Shown here: piece by piece, positions 44,863-51,945 of the stretch | Position numbering within the stretch: position 1 is the first letter of the stretch | Layout of the letters: each line of letters starts with the position of its first letter | DNA from: Paenibacillus glycinis | Lineage (GTDB): Bacteria; Bacillota; Bacilli; Paenibacillales; Paenibacillaceae | Assembly (NCBI RefSeq): GCF_009909185.1 | Contig: NZ_JAAAMV010000033.1 | Span: forward strand, 41,274 to 105,273 | Direction: 5' to 3' | DNA length: 64,000 nucleotides | Notes under the pieces: generated by a model | Told to the model about the DNA's origin: nothing | What the model saw: only the letters and a program-made list of their open reading frames with translations | Database searches by the model: none | Made by a program: the position numbers and the translations under genes

Positions 44863-45618
44863 TTACACCTCGCCCCAGTACACTTCCGTCTCGTAGTCGA
44901 ACGCGATTTTGCCGTCCTCGCTCGTCTCGTCGAACAGCTGCCGCAGCGCCGCGATCATCGGCTCGTGGTTGGGGTGACCCGGCATCGGACTGTAGGAAGA
45001 GGACAGCAGCCGGCCCTTCAGCCCCTCGTAGTCGAACGCCTGGCTCATCGTGAACCGCGCTTCCCGCATCGTCCCTTCCTTGAAGAAGGACGCCAGCTCG
45101 GCGGACGAAATGTTCTTGTGCGTCATCTGCTCGTAATCGGTGGCGTACCGTTTCAGCAGCAGATCGTAGCCTTCCCTGAACGGCGTGCCCCGGGTCATGC
45201 GCGAATTCCAGATCAGCGCCGCCTTCCCCTCCGGCTTCAGGATGCGGCCGAACTCCGCCCGCGCCGCCGTCCGGTCGAACCAATGGAACGACTGCGCGCA
45301 CACGATGTAATCGACGGAACGATCCGTCAGCGTCGTCTCCTCGGCCGAGCCGCACACCGCCAGAAACTGCGGCTCCTGCGCCAGCGTTTCCATCGCGGCC
45401 GACCGCATCTCGTTATTGGGCTCCACCGCGATGACGCGGCTCCCCCGTTCCAGGAGAAGCCGCGAGAAAATGCCCGTCCCCGCGCCGATGTCCGCGATCA
45501 CCGAAGCGGTGTTAAACCCGATGGCATCGTACAGATGATCGATGGCCTCCTTCGGATAGCTCGGGCGGTACTTCACGTAGGTGTCCACCCGGTCGGAAAA
45601 TCGCTGCTTGCTGTTCAT
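44863..45618 (-). CDS. Class I SAM-dependent methyltransferase
   Basis: 251 residues with SAM motif I VIADIGAGTGIFSRLLL, an acidic motif VIAVEPNNEM, and VDYIVCAQSFHWFD typical of the UbiE/YcgJ-like methyltransferase_11 group. The substrate is unknown. The ATG at 45618 (MNSKQRFSDRVDTYVKYRP) follows AAGGGAG at 10 bases; the 27-codon upstream extension is rejected. Confidence 0.88.
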   Translation of the reverse strand: MNSKQRFSDRVDTYVKYRPSYPKEAIDHLYDAIGFNTASVIADIGAGTGIFSRLLLERGSRVIAVEPNNEMRSAAMETLAQEPQFLAVCGSAEETTLTDRSVDYIVCAQSFHWFDRTAARAEFGRILKPEGKAALIWNSRMTRGTPFREGYDLLLKRYATDYEQMTHKNISSAELASFFKEGTMREARFTMSQAFDYEGLKGRLLSSSYSPMPGHPNHEPMIAALRQLFDETSEDGKIAFDYETEVYWGEV

Positions 45619-45715
45619 GCCAAACACGCTCCCTTGTCGTTCGTTTTGCCAAGTCCGATTGCGCTGAGCTTTCCCGTTCCTAATACTGCCATTATACACC
45701 TCCGGGACGCGACAA

Positions 45716-45748
45716 GAAAAACCCTGCCCGAATATTCCCGGACAGGGC
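45716..45748 (-). terminator. Terminator of the Rieske gene
   Basis: On the minus strand CCCTGTCCG pairs with CGGGCAGGG (one G-U pair), followed by TTTTTC. Confidence 0.75.
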
Positions 45749-45820
45749 CTGCTTTCCTGCTTCGCGCGGCTCGGCTTTAGCCGCGCGGTTGCGCGTGACG
45801 CCGATCAACGCCGGCGGCGG

Positions 45821-46362
45821 TCATGCTTCCGTTCCCGGAATCGGCTTCATGAGGTCGAAATAGACGCTGCCGCCCGCGATGATCGGTTCGAACGTATCCA
45901 GCCTCGCGTGACGACGAAGGTCGCGCCTCCCGTGCCGTCGAACTCCGCGCCGTGGCAGGGACACCGGAAATACGTCTCCGGGCGGTCCGCCCGCTGCGCT
46001 TCCGTCGCGGGCACGATCGTGCAGCCCAGATGCGAGCAGGCGGGCGACATGATCAGCAGCTCGCCCGCCCCGCCGATCGCGACGTACACGAATCCCGACA
46101 CCGGCTTCGTATACCACGCGTCGACGTATTCCGCTTCGTAGTCGATTTTCGCGACGCCCTGCAGCAGCTTCAGATCCGCGACTTCGCCGAGCTTCACGAT
46201 GTTGCCCGGCGGCGGCGGGCTGCCGACCTTCCGGTGCGTGACGGCACCGTAATAGAACAAGCCGGCGCTCCCGGCCAGGATGGCGGCGGCGCCGATCGCG
46301 ATCTTCGCGGTCGTGCCGAGGAAAGCCCTGCGCGTGATTTTCTGCGGAACCTTGCGGTCCAT
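45821..46362 (-). pseudogene. Rieske [2Fe-2S] protein with a one-base frameshift near the C-terminus
   Basis: Starts at ATG 46362 (MDRKVPQKITRRAFLG; AAGGAGAG upstream). It has a twin-Arg-like RRAF motif and TM anchor, then a Rieske fold with both cluster motifs, CSHLGC and CPCHGAEFD. After GGATFVVTRG the frame breaks near 45902. The expected end (LDTFEPIIAGGSVYFDLM) is in another frame reaching the TGA at 45821. As written the protein ends in an unrelated RSNRSSRAAAS tail. The restored protein would be about 180 residues. The cluster ligands are intact in both versions, so partial function is possible. No cytochrome b/c genes lie nearby, so it is not an obvious QcrA. Confidence 0.8.
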
Positions 46363-46402
46363 GGCGATCACTCTCCTTGCGAATTGGAAATTCGCGGCCG
46401 TG

Positions 46403-47650
46403 TCAGGTTTGCGCTTGCAGCCTGCGATCCAGCTTGCCCTGCACGAACCACGCATACACGGCATACCCGGCCAGCACGGCGGCGGCCGTCAGCAGGAAGG
46501 GCAGCGAATAATGACTGCCCGCCAAGACGTACCCGGCCCAATACGAGGCGATCGTATTGCCGATGCTCCGCGAGACCGTCCGCATGCCCGCGAACAGGTT
46601 GCGGTCGTCCTCGGCCACCGCCGACATGCATTCGCTGTCCGTCAAATTGTTCAGCATCGTGAAGCCCGTTCCGCGCAGCAGCAGCAGCACGGCGAACACC
46701 GAGGCCGGCATCGCGACCGCCATCAGCGCCACGACGAGCGCGTTATAGAGAAACAGGAACGCGAACGTCCTGCGGCTGCCCCACCGATCCACGATGTACG
46801 GCATCGCCATCGAGCCGACGAAGAAGAAGAACCCGGACAGCGCGAGCAGACCGGATATGCCGCCGTCTCCCATCTCGAACCTGAATTTCAGGATCACATT
46901 CAGAAACGGGCTGAGCAGCCCGAACGCGAAGCCGGAGCTGAAGATCAACAGCGACAGCAGCAGCAGAAAGCCCATCGCGTGCCTCCGCTTCGGCTTGGCC
47001 GCAGGTTCGCCGGACTTCGCGCCCCCGCGCTCCGCCGCGTTCTCCGCCTTTGCGTGCGTGGAAGGCAGCAGCAGTCCTCGCAAAATGCCGGCCAGCGCCA
47101 GGCAGCCGCCTGCAATGAAGAAGGCGTATTGATAAATCGTGGTATGCCCCGGCAGCCAATCCGGCAGATAGCCGCCGAGCCACGTCCCGACGCCGGTAAA
47201 GAGCGTGAACATGGCGAAGAGCAGCGAATAGGCGCTCGTCTCTTCCTTCTTGGTCCGGCAGTATTGGAAGATGAGCTGGATCTCGGAGTTGACGACCGCC
47301 GCGATGCCGAGCGACCAGATCAGCTGCGCCGCGGTGACCGCGGCCAAAGTCGTGGCGAAGCCGAACAGCGCCAGCGACAGGAACGCCATCAGCATGCCGG
47401 TTACGAGCATCGGCTTGCGTCCGACCCGCTTGACGACGAAGCCTGCCGGGAGGCTCGTCAATCCCGTGGTGAGCGCGCCCAGCGAGGCAATTCGGCCGAT
47501 GTCGCCTTTGGAGAAGCCGAGGTCCAAGAGATGCAGGTTCAGGATAAGGCCGAAGATGCCCGCCGCGATGCCGAACAAGCTTTCCGTCGCGATGAACCGT
47601 TTCACGCCGGGGGATAAATCACGTACTAAATGCAGGGTATATGTCCACAT
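46403..47650 (-). CDS. MFS transporter
   Basis: 415 residues with 12 TM helices and the MFS loop 2-3 motif GFVVKRVGRKPMLV. A charged central loop (AKAENAAERGGAKSGE, AKPKRRHAMG) separates the two six-helix halves. The substrate is unknown. It is on the same strand as the Rieske gene, 40 bp upstream of it. Confidence 0.85.
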   Translation of the reverse strand: MWTYTLHLVRDLSPGVKRFIATESLFGIAAGIFGLILNLHLLDLGFSKGDIGRIASLGALTTGLTSLPAGFVVKRVGRKPMLVTGMLMAFLSLALFGFATTLAAVTAAQLIWSLGIAAVVNSEIQLIFQYCRTKKEETSAYSLLFAMFTLFTGVGTWLGGYLPDWLPGHTTIYQYAFFIAGGCLALAGILRGLLLPSTHAKAENAAERGGAKSGEPAAKPKRRHAMGFLLLLSLLIFSSGFAFGLLSPFLNVILKFRFEMGDGGISGLLALSGFFFFVGSMAMPYIVDRWGSRRTFAFLFLYNALVVALMAVAMPASVFAVLLLLRGTGFTMLNNLTDSECMSAVAEDDRNLFAGMRTVSRSIGNTIASYWAGYVLAGSHYSLPFLLTAAAVLAGYAVYAWFVQGKLDRRLQAQT

Positions 47651-47717
47651 GAGTTGCGCCTTTCCTCTTGCTGCGGTATGTGCTTCATCTTACATGGCGG
47701 CGGCTTCCGGTTCAATC

Positions 47718-48007
47718 TTATTTCTCCGGAACGACCCGGAATCGGAAATATTGGCCGGCATCGCCGTCGCAGCCCGTCAGCACGTAATTGTCGGCGCCGG
47801 CGCCCGCCGAGCTCGGCCTGCGCAAGTCGTCGCCGTACGCATCGGGGCGTTATCGTACGTGAAGCGGATCTGCTTTCCGGCGTACGTCAGTTCGTTGAAG
47901 ATCGGGTCCGCTTTCCCCTCGACTATTCGACACCGAAAGCACTGCAAAGTTTCATTTTTTTCCAAATAAGCGAGAACGGCTTCAAAGGAGGTAACGTACG
48001 TAGACAT
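47718..48007 (-). pseudogene. DUF4362-like small protein, frameshifted
   Basis: From ATG 48007 the frame reads a block (RIVEGKADPIFNELTYAGKQ, IRFTYDN) that I recognise as DUF4362-like. It then breaks at the GGGG run 47844-47847. In the next frame the protein goes on (DAYGDDLRRPSS, NYVLTGCDGDAGQYFRFRV) to TAA at 47718. One lost G/C in the run restores a 96-residue protein. There is no signal peptide, although many relatives are lipoproteins, so the 5' part may also be lost. The start overlaps the end of the transporter gene by 26 bp. Family assignment is from memory of the pattern. Confidence 0.5.
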
Positions 48008-49262
48008 ACCCGCTGGCCAGCGCGACCGACAGGAGCATGAGCGGGAACGCCACCTTCATGTAAGCGACGAAACGGATCGGATGGCCTTCCTTCGCGGCCA
48101 GGCCGGCCGCGACCAGATTGGCGCTCGCCCCGATCAGGGTGCCGTTGCCGCCCAAGCAGGCGCCGAGCGCGAGACTCCACCACAGCGGCTCCATATTATC
48201 GACGCCGCGCGCCCCCATCTCCTGAATAAGCGGAATCATCGTCGCCACGAACGGAATATTGTCCACGAACGCGGAGGCGATCGCGCTGAGCCACAGAATC
48301 AGCATGGAAGCCGCCGCGACGTTGCCGCCCGTGAGGTCGATCGCCTTGGCGGCAAGCTCGGCCATGACTCCGGTCTCGACCAGCCCCGACACGAGCACGA
48401 ACAACCCGGCGAAGAAAAAGATCGTCGGCCACTCCACTTTCTTGAACGCCTCTTCCATGCGATGCTCGCCCGCCAGCAGCAGCAGGACGAACGCGCCCGC
48501 GAGCGCGACGGCCGCGGATTCCAGATGCAGCGCCTGGTGCAGGAAGAAGGCCAGGACCGTCAGTCCCATGACGCTTAGGCTCTTGACCAGCAGCCGGACG
48601 TCGGTGATCAGCCCGAACGGGTCCAGCTCCATAAGACTTCTCTGCCTCTCCGGCGTCGTCCGGAGCCCCTTGCGGTAGAGCAGGACGAAGAGCGGCACGT
48701 AAGCCGCCATGACGATCGCCGCGATCGGGGCCAGGTTGACGATGAACGCCCCGAACGTCAGCTCCCTCACCGCGCTGCCGATCATGATGTTGGGCGGGTC
48801 CCCGATCAGGGTAGCCGTGCCCCCGACGTTGGAGGCGATGACTTGCGTGATCAGGAACGGAATCGGCGAGAGGCCGAGCCGCCTCGCGATGCTGAAGGTG
48901 ACGGGAACCATGAGCAGAATCGTCGTCACGTTGTCCAGGAAAGCCGAGGCGACCGCCGTGATCAGCGCGAGCGCGACCAGGATACGGACGGGCTCGCCCT
49001 TCGCCCGCTTCGCGGTCCATGCCGCCGCGAACGCGAACACGCCCGTATCGGCGGTGACCGAGACGATGATCATCATGCCGATCAAGAGGCCCAGCGTGTT
49101 GAAATCGATGTGCCGCAGCGCCGTCTCTTGATCCACGATGCCGAGCGCGATGACGAGAAGCCCGCCGATCATCGCCACGATCGTCCGATGGATTTTCTCC
49201 GACACGATAAGTGCGTAAGCGGCCAGAAAGATTCCGATGGCCCAAACGGCTTGCTGTTCCAT
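47982..49262 (-). CDS. ArsB/NhaD-type ion transporter
   Basis: 426 residues with about 11-12 TM helices of the ArsB/NhaD/citrate-transporter superfamily: LGLLIGMMIIVSVTADTG, FLDNVTTILLMVPVT, SNVGGTATLIGDPPNIMIGS and near the end AFVDNIPFVATMIPLI, CLGGNGTLIGASANLV. The paired DN and GNGT/GGTA hairpins are typical. The likely substrate is Na+/H+ or an oxyanion; no arsR or arsC gene is beside it. The ATG at 49262 follows AAGGAGGG at 4-5 bases. Confidence 0.85.
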   Translation of the reverse strand: MEQQAVWAIGIFLAAYALIVSEKIHRTIVAMIGGLLVIALGIVDQETALRHIDFNTLGLLIGMMIIVSVTADTGVFAFAAAWTAKRAKGEPVRILVALALITAVASAFLDNVTTILLMVPVTFSIARRLGLSPIPFLITQVIASNVGGTATLIGDPPNIMIGSAVRELTFGAFIVNLAPIAAIVMAAYVPLFVLLYRKGLRTTPERQRSLMELDPFGLITDVRLLVKSLSVMGLTVLAFFLHQALHLESAAVALAGAFVLLLLAGEHRMEEAFKKVEWPTIFFFAGLFVLVSGLVETGVMAELAAKAIDLTGGNVAAASMLILWLSAIASAFVDNIPFVATMIPLIQEMGARGVDNMEPLWWSLALGACLGGNGTLIGASANLVAAGLAAKEGHPIRFVAYMKVAFPLMLLSVALASGYVYVRYLL

Positions 49263-49311
49263 AGCGCCCTCCTTGTCGGTTACGGCTGCCTTATTCTTTG
49301 GTTTTCCCAAA

Positions 49312-49344
49312 AAAAGACAAAAAGAGCCCGTCAGTGACAGGCTC
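49312..49344 (-). terminator. Terminator-like hairpin upstream of the ion transporter
   Basis: On the minus strand GAGCCTGTCA/TGACGGGCTC is followed by TTTTTGTC and a second T run. It may end the uvrX transcript, or act as an attenuator 50 bp before the transporter start. Confidence 0.65.
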
Positions 49345-49429
49345 CTCCAGTAACGCGGTATGAATGATTGTTGCCTTTATTCTACACGCAAATGATAGTC
49401 GCTGTAAACCCGCGGACGGGCCTTGCTCG

Positions 49430-49640
49430 TTTTCCGTCTTGCATTCGTCTGGCTTTCCGTTGGCTTTTCTTTGGCTCTCCGTGCCCCATTCCGTTGTTTC
49501 CGTGCGTCATTCCGTGCTTGCTTCATTGCGCCGGTTCTTGGTTTCATCCCGTTGTTCCGTGCGCCGTTCCTTCGTTTCGCTGCGTCATTCCGATGCTTCC
49601 TTGCGCCGTTCCATTCCTCGTCATCCGTTCCCGGTCCGCG
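49430..49640. repeat. Degenerate T/C-rich repeats (CGTTCC/CATTCC)
   Basis: Motifs such as TTCCGTGCGTCATTCCGT, TTCCGTGCGCCGTTCCTT and TTGCGCCGTTCCATTCC recur at 15-25 bp spacing. No gene is credible in 49345-49645; the short open frames here are products of the repeat. Confidence 0.5.
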
Positions 49641-49645
49641 CCCGT

Positions 49646-50176
49646 TCACTTCGGCCTCATCGTGCCTTCCTTGAGCAGCACGCCCAGCTCCGACGTATAC
49701 CGGGCCAGCTTCATGCTGATCTCGGAGCGCATCACGTCGCGCGTCATGCCGAACCGGTCCTCGTAGCCCCGGCAGTAGTAGCGGTGGTACACGACCAGAT
49801 CCGACTGCTCCTCGTTCAGAATCCGGATGTTCCGCTGCTTCAGGTCCCGCTGCAGCGCGTGCAAATCCTGCGAGACCCGGTCCAGAATCTTCTGTCCCGC
49901 CATCAGGAACGCGCGCTTCAGCACCGTCGTCGTATGCTCCACGTCGGCGATGCTCCGCTCCACGATCTTCACGATATGCGGCAGCAGAATGTAATCGCGC
50001 AGCATCGTCCGTTCCTCCGTCGTGATGAGGTTCCCCTTCGGCGGGCGCGCCTGCGCCTGCACGGCGGCCGCGGCGCTCTGCGCGCCCCCTTCCGCATGAT
50101 GCTCGTCGTAGCGCTCCACGTGCTCGGTCAACAACATTTTGGATTTCCAGCGTTCATTGCCGTCCAGCTTGCTCAT
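49646..50176 (-). CDS. YolD-like partner of the SOS polymerase (only N-terminus matches)
   Basis: 176 residues starting MSKLDGNERWKSKMLLTEHVE, which resembles the W-x-x-MML-x-EHVE start of YolD proteins found beside UvrX. The rest (residues about 50-176; ERTMLRDYILLPHIVKIVER, SDLVVYHRYYCRGYEDRFG) does not look like YolD and I do not recognise it. It overlaps uvrX by 4 bp (ATGA), so it is translationally coupled and SOS-controlled. Confidence 0.7.
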   Translation of the reverse strand: MSKLDGNERWKSKMLLTEHVERYDEHHAEGGAQSAAAAVQAQARPPKGNLITTEERTMLRDYILLPHIVKIVERSIADVEHTTTVLKRAFLMAGQKILDRVSQDLHALQRDLKQRNIRILNEEQSDLVVYHRYYCRGYEDRFGMTRDVMRSEISMKLARYTSELGVLLKEGTMRPK

Positions 50177-51429
50177 TTGTAGTGTCCTCCAATTTGCTCC
50201 GCCCTTTCCCGCGCCACGCCGGATTCCAGCAGCGACGAGGCGCGCATGATGGCCGTGCTTCCGTAGCGCTCCTTGATGGCGTCGATGGCCCGCTCCTTGC
50301 TGTAAGCGCGGGAACGGTCCTCGAACAGCGTCAGCTGAATGACGCTGTCGTCCGACAATTGCCCCAAGGCAATGCTCAGCCGGCTGATCGGCAGTCCGTT
50401 CCAATGCTCCCTGAACAGCTTGAGCGCGGCCGCCGCTACCTCGTGGGTCAAGGACGTCGGCTGCGGCAGGGTCGTCTGCCGGCTGAACCAGCAGGAACGG
50501 ACGCCGTCGGTTTCCGCCGCGGACACCGACACGACCGAGCCCATGAACCGGTTGCGCCGCGTGCGCTGGCAGACCTCCACGACCAGCTCCAGCAGCACGA
50601 CCTCGATGTCCTTCAGCTCGCGGTACAGATTCCAGCGCAACGCTTTGCCATGGCTGACGGACTTGAGCTGATGCCGGATGCCGGGCTCCACGGGACTCGG
50701 ATCGATGCCCCGCGCGGTCTGCCAGTAGTAGCCGGCCTGGATGTCGCTCTGCTTGCCCATCTCGCGCCGCATGCGCCGCTTGAATTCGCCGAAGTCCATG
50801 CGGGCGATGTCGCCGATGCGCGACAAGCCCATGCGGGTGAAATGCCGGGTCATCGCGGAGGCGACCATGAACATCTGATGCACGGGCAGTTCCCAGAGCG
50901 TGGACTCCAATTTGTCGTAAGAAAGCTCGAAGACGCCCTCGTCGGTTTTCTTGGCATAGTTGTCGGTCGCCATCTTGGCGAGAATCTTCGTCGGTCCGAT
51001 GCCGACCCGCGACCAAACGCCGGTCGAGAGCTGAACGTCCTTCTGGATGCGCGCGGCCAGCTCCTGCGGGGACTCGCCGAAATAAGCCAGCGAACCCGTC
51101 ACGTCCAGAAACTGCTCGTCGATGCTGTACGGCTCCACGAGCTCCGTATAAGATTCGAAGATGCGGGTGATCAATAAGGAGACTTGGATGTACGTCCCCA
51201 TCCGGGGCCGGATGACGACGAGATCCGGGCATCTCGCCAGCGCCTCCCCGACGCGCGAGGCCGTCGTCACGCCGCGCGACTTGGCGATGGGGCATGCCGC
51301 GAGCACGATGCCGTTCATCCTCGTCGGGTCGCCGACGGCAACGGGCTTGTCGCTATACTCCGGATGAGCCGCCTTCTCCACGGAAGCGTAGAAGGACTGT
51401 CCGTCGATCAGGAAAATATGCCTCGACAT
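50173..51429 (-). CDS. uvrX: Y-family DNA polymerase, UvrX/YqjW type
   Basis: 418 residues: the UmuC-like palm with IFLIDGQSFYASVEK at the N-terminus and the catalytic SIDEQFLD, then VGIGPTKILAKMATDNYAKK and a little-finger domain. These enzymes copy past DNA lesions with low fidelity under the SOS response. The start has AAGGAGGG upstream and two LexA-like boxes flank the -10 at 51475. It is followed by the YolD-like gene in a two-gene operon. Confidence 0.92.
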   Translation of the reverse strand: MSRHIFLIDGQSFYASVEKAAHPEYSDKPVAVGDPTRMNGIVLAACPIAKSRGVTTASRVGEALARCPDLVVIRPRMGTYIQVSLLITRIFESYTELVEPYSIDEQFLDVTGSLAYFGESPQELAARIQKDVQLSTGVWSRVGIGPTKILAKMATDNYAKKTDEGVFELSYDKLESTLWELPVHQMFMVASAMTRHFTRMGLSRIGDIARMDFGEFKRRMRREMGKQSDIQAGYYWQTARGIDPSPVEPGIRHQLKSVSHGKALRWNLYRELKDIEVVLLELVVEVCQRTRRNRFMGSVVSVSAAETDGVRSCWFSRQTTLPQPTSLTHEVAAAALKLFREHWNGLPISRLSIALGQLSDDSVIQLTLFEDRSRAYSKERAIDAIKERYGSTAIMRASSLLESGVARERAEQIGGHYK

Positions 51430-51451
51430 CTATGAACCCTCCTTCGATACG

Positions 51452-51505
51452 CGAATATATGTTCGTATGTTCTTATTATATACCGAATGTGCGTTCCCAA
51501 TGCAA
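51452..51505 (-). promoter_or_regulatory. SOS promoter with two LexA-like boxes
   Basis: CGAATATATGTTCG (51452-51465; one mismatch to CGAAC-N4-GTTCG) and CGAATGTGCGTTCC (51484-51497; two mismatches) lie on either side of TATAAT (minus strand, 51475-51480). TTGCAT (51500-51505) is a possible -35 with 19-bp spacing. Confidence 0.75.
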
Positions 51506-51587
51506 GGGAAATATCTCCCTGTTCGTCCGATTTCCGCGCTTGCCCGCGGACGCCGGCACGCCGTTGCCCGGAGCAGCAGCGTTCCAC

Positions 51588-51765
51588 CACATTCCGCCGC
51601 GCTCGGGCACGTTCCTCCGCCCCTGCCGCGTTCCGCCACATTCCATCGCGCTCGGTCACGTTCCGCCGCCCTGCCACATTCCATCGCGCCCTGCCACATT
51701 CCATCGCGCTCGGCCACATTCCATCGCGCCCTGCCCACATTCCGCCGCGCTCGGCCGCATCCTGC
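51588..51765. repeat. Tandem repeat of about 20 bp, roughly nine copies
   Basis: Units of the form CACATTCCATCGCGCTCGGC begin at 51588, 51608, 51637, 51657, 51675, 51695, 51715 and 51736. Types ending CTCGGC and CCCTGC alternate. They fill the space between the SOS promoter and the alpha-galactosidase promoter. No gene is credible here. Confidence 0.85.
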
Positions 51766-51800
51766 GCGACCGGCGCGTGCTTTTGCAGGAAAATTGTACC

Positions 51801-51870
51801 TGAAAGCGCTTAAATGTACCTTGTCCCGGCGCGCGGGGAACCGCTATGATCATAAAAGAAAGCGCTGCCA
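51801..51870 (+). promoter_or_regulatory. Alpha-galactosidase promoter flanked by two cre-like sites
   Basis: -35 TTGTCC (51821-51826), 18 bp, -10 TATGAT (51845-51850). TGAAAGCGCTTAAA (51801-51814) and AGAAAGCGCTGCCA (51857-51870) resemble cre sites on either side. TGTACC is repeated directly around the first. Glucose repression by CcpA is expected. Confidence 0.6.
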
Positions 51871-51945
51871 TTTTGCGATGCAGCCCGCCATTGCACGGCG
51901 TCTTTCTCGCTTGGCCTGCTTGCCCACCACAAAGGAGATGAGTTA

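Noticed and set aside
49377..49649. Small Arg/Asn-rich protein (NGAR repeats) on the minus strand
   Set aside because: The reading frame is created by the degenerate repeat in this stretch and lacks a ribosome binding site.
51408..51740. Trp/Arg-rich repeat protein on the minus strand
   Set aside because: It translates the 20-bp tandem repeat and would cover the SOS promoter.
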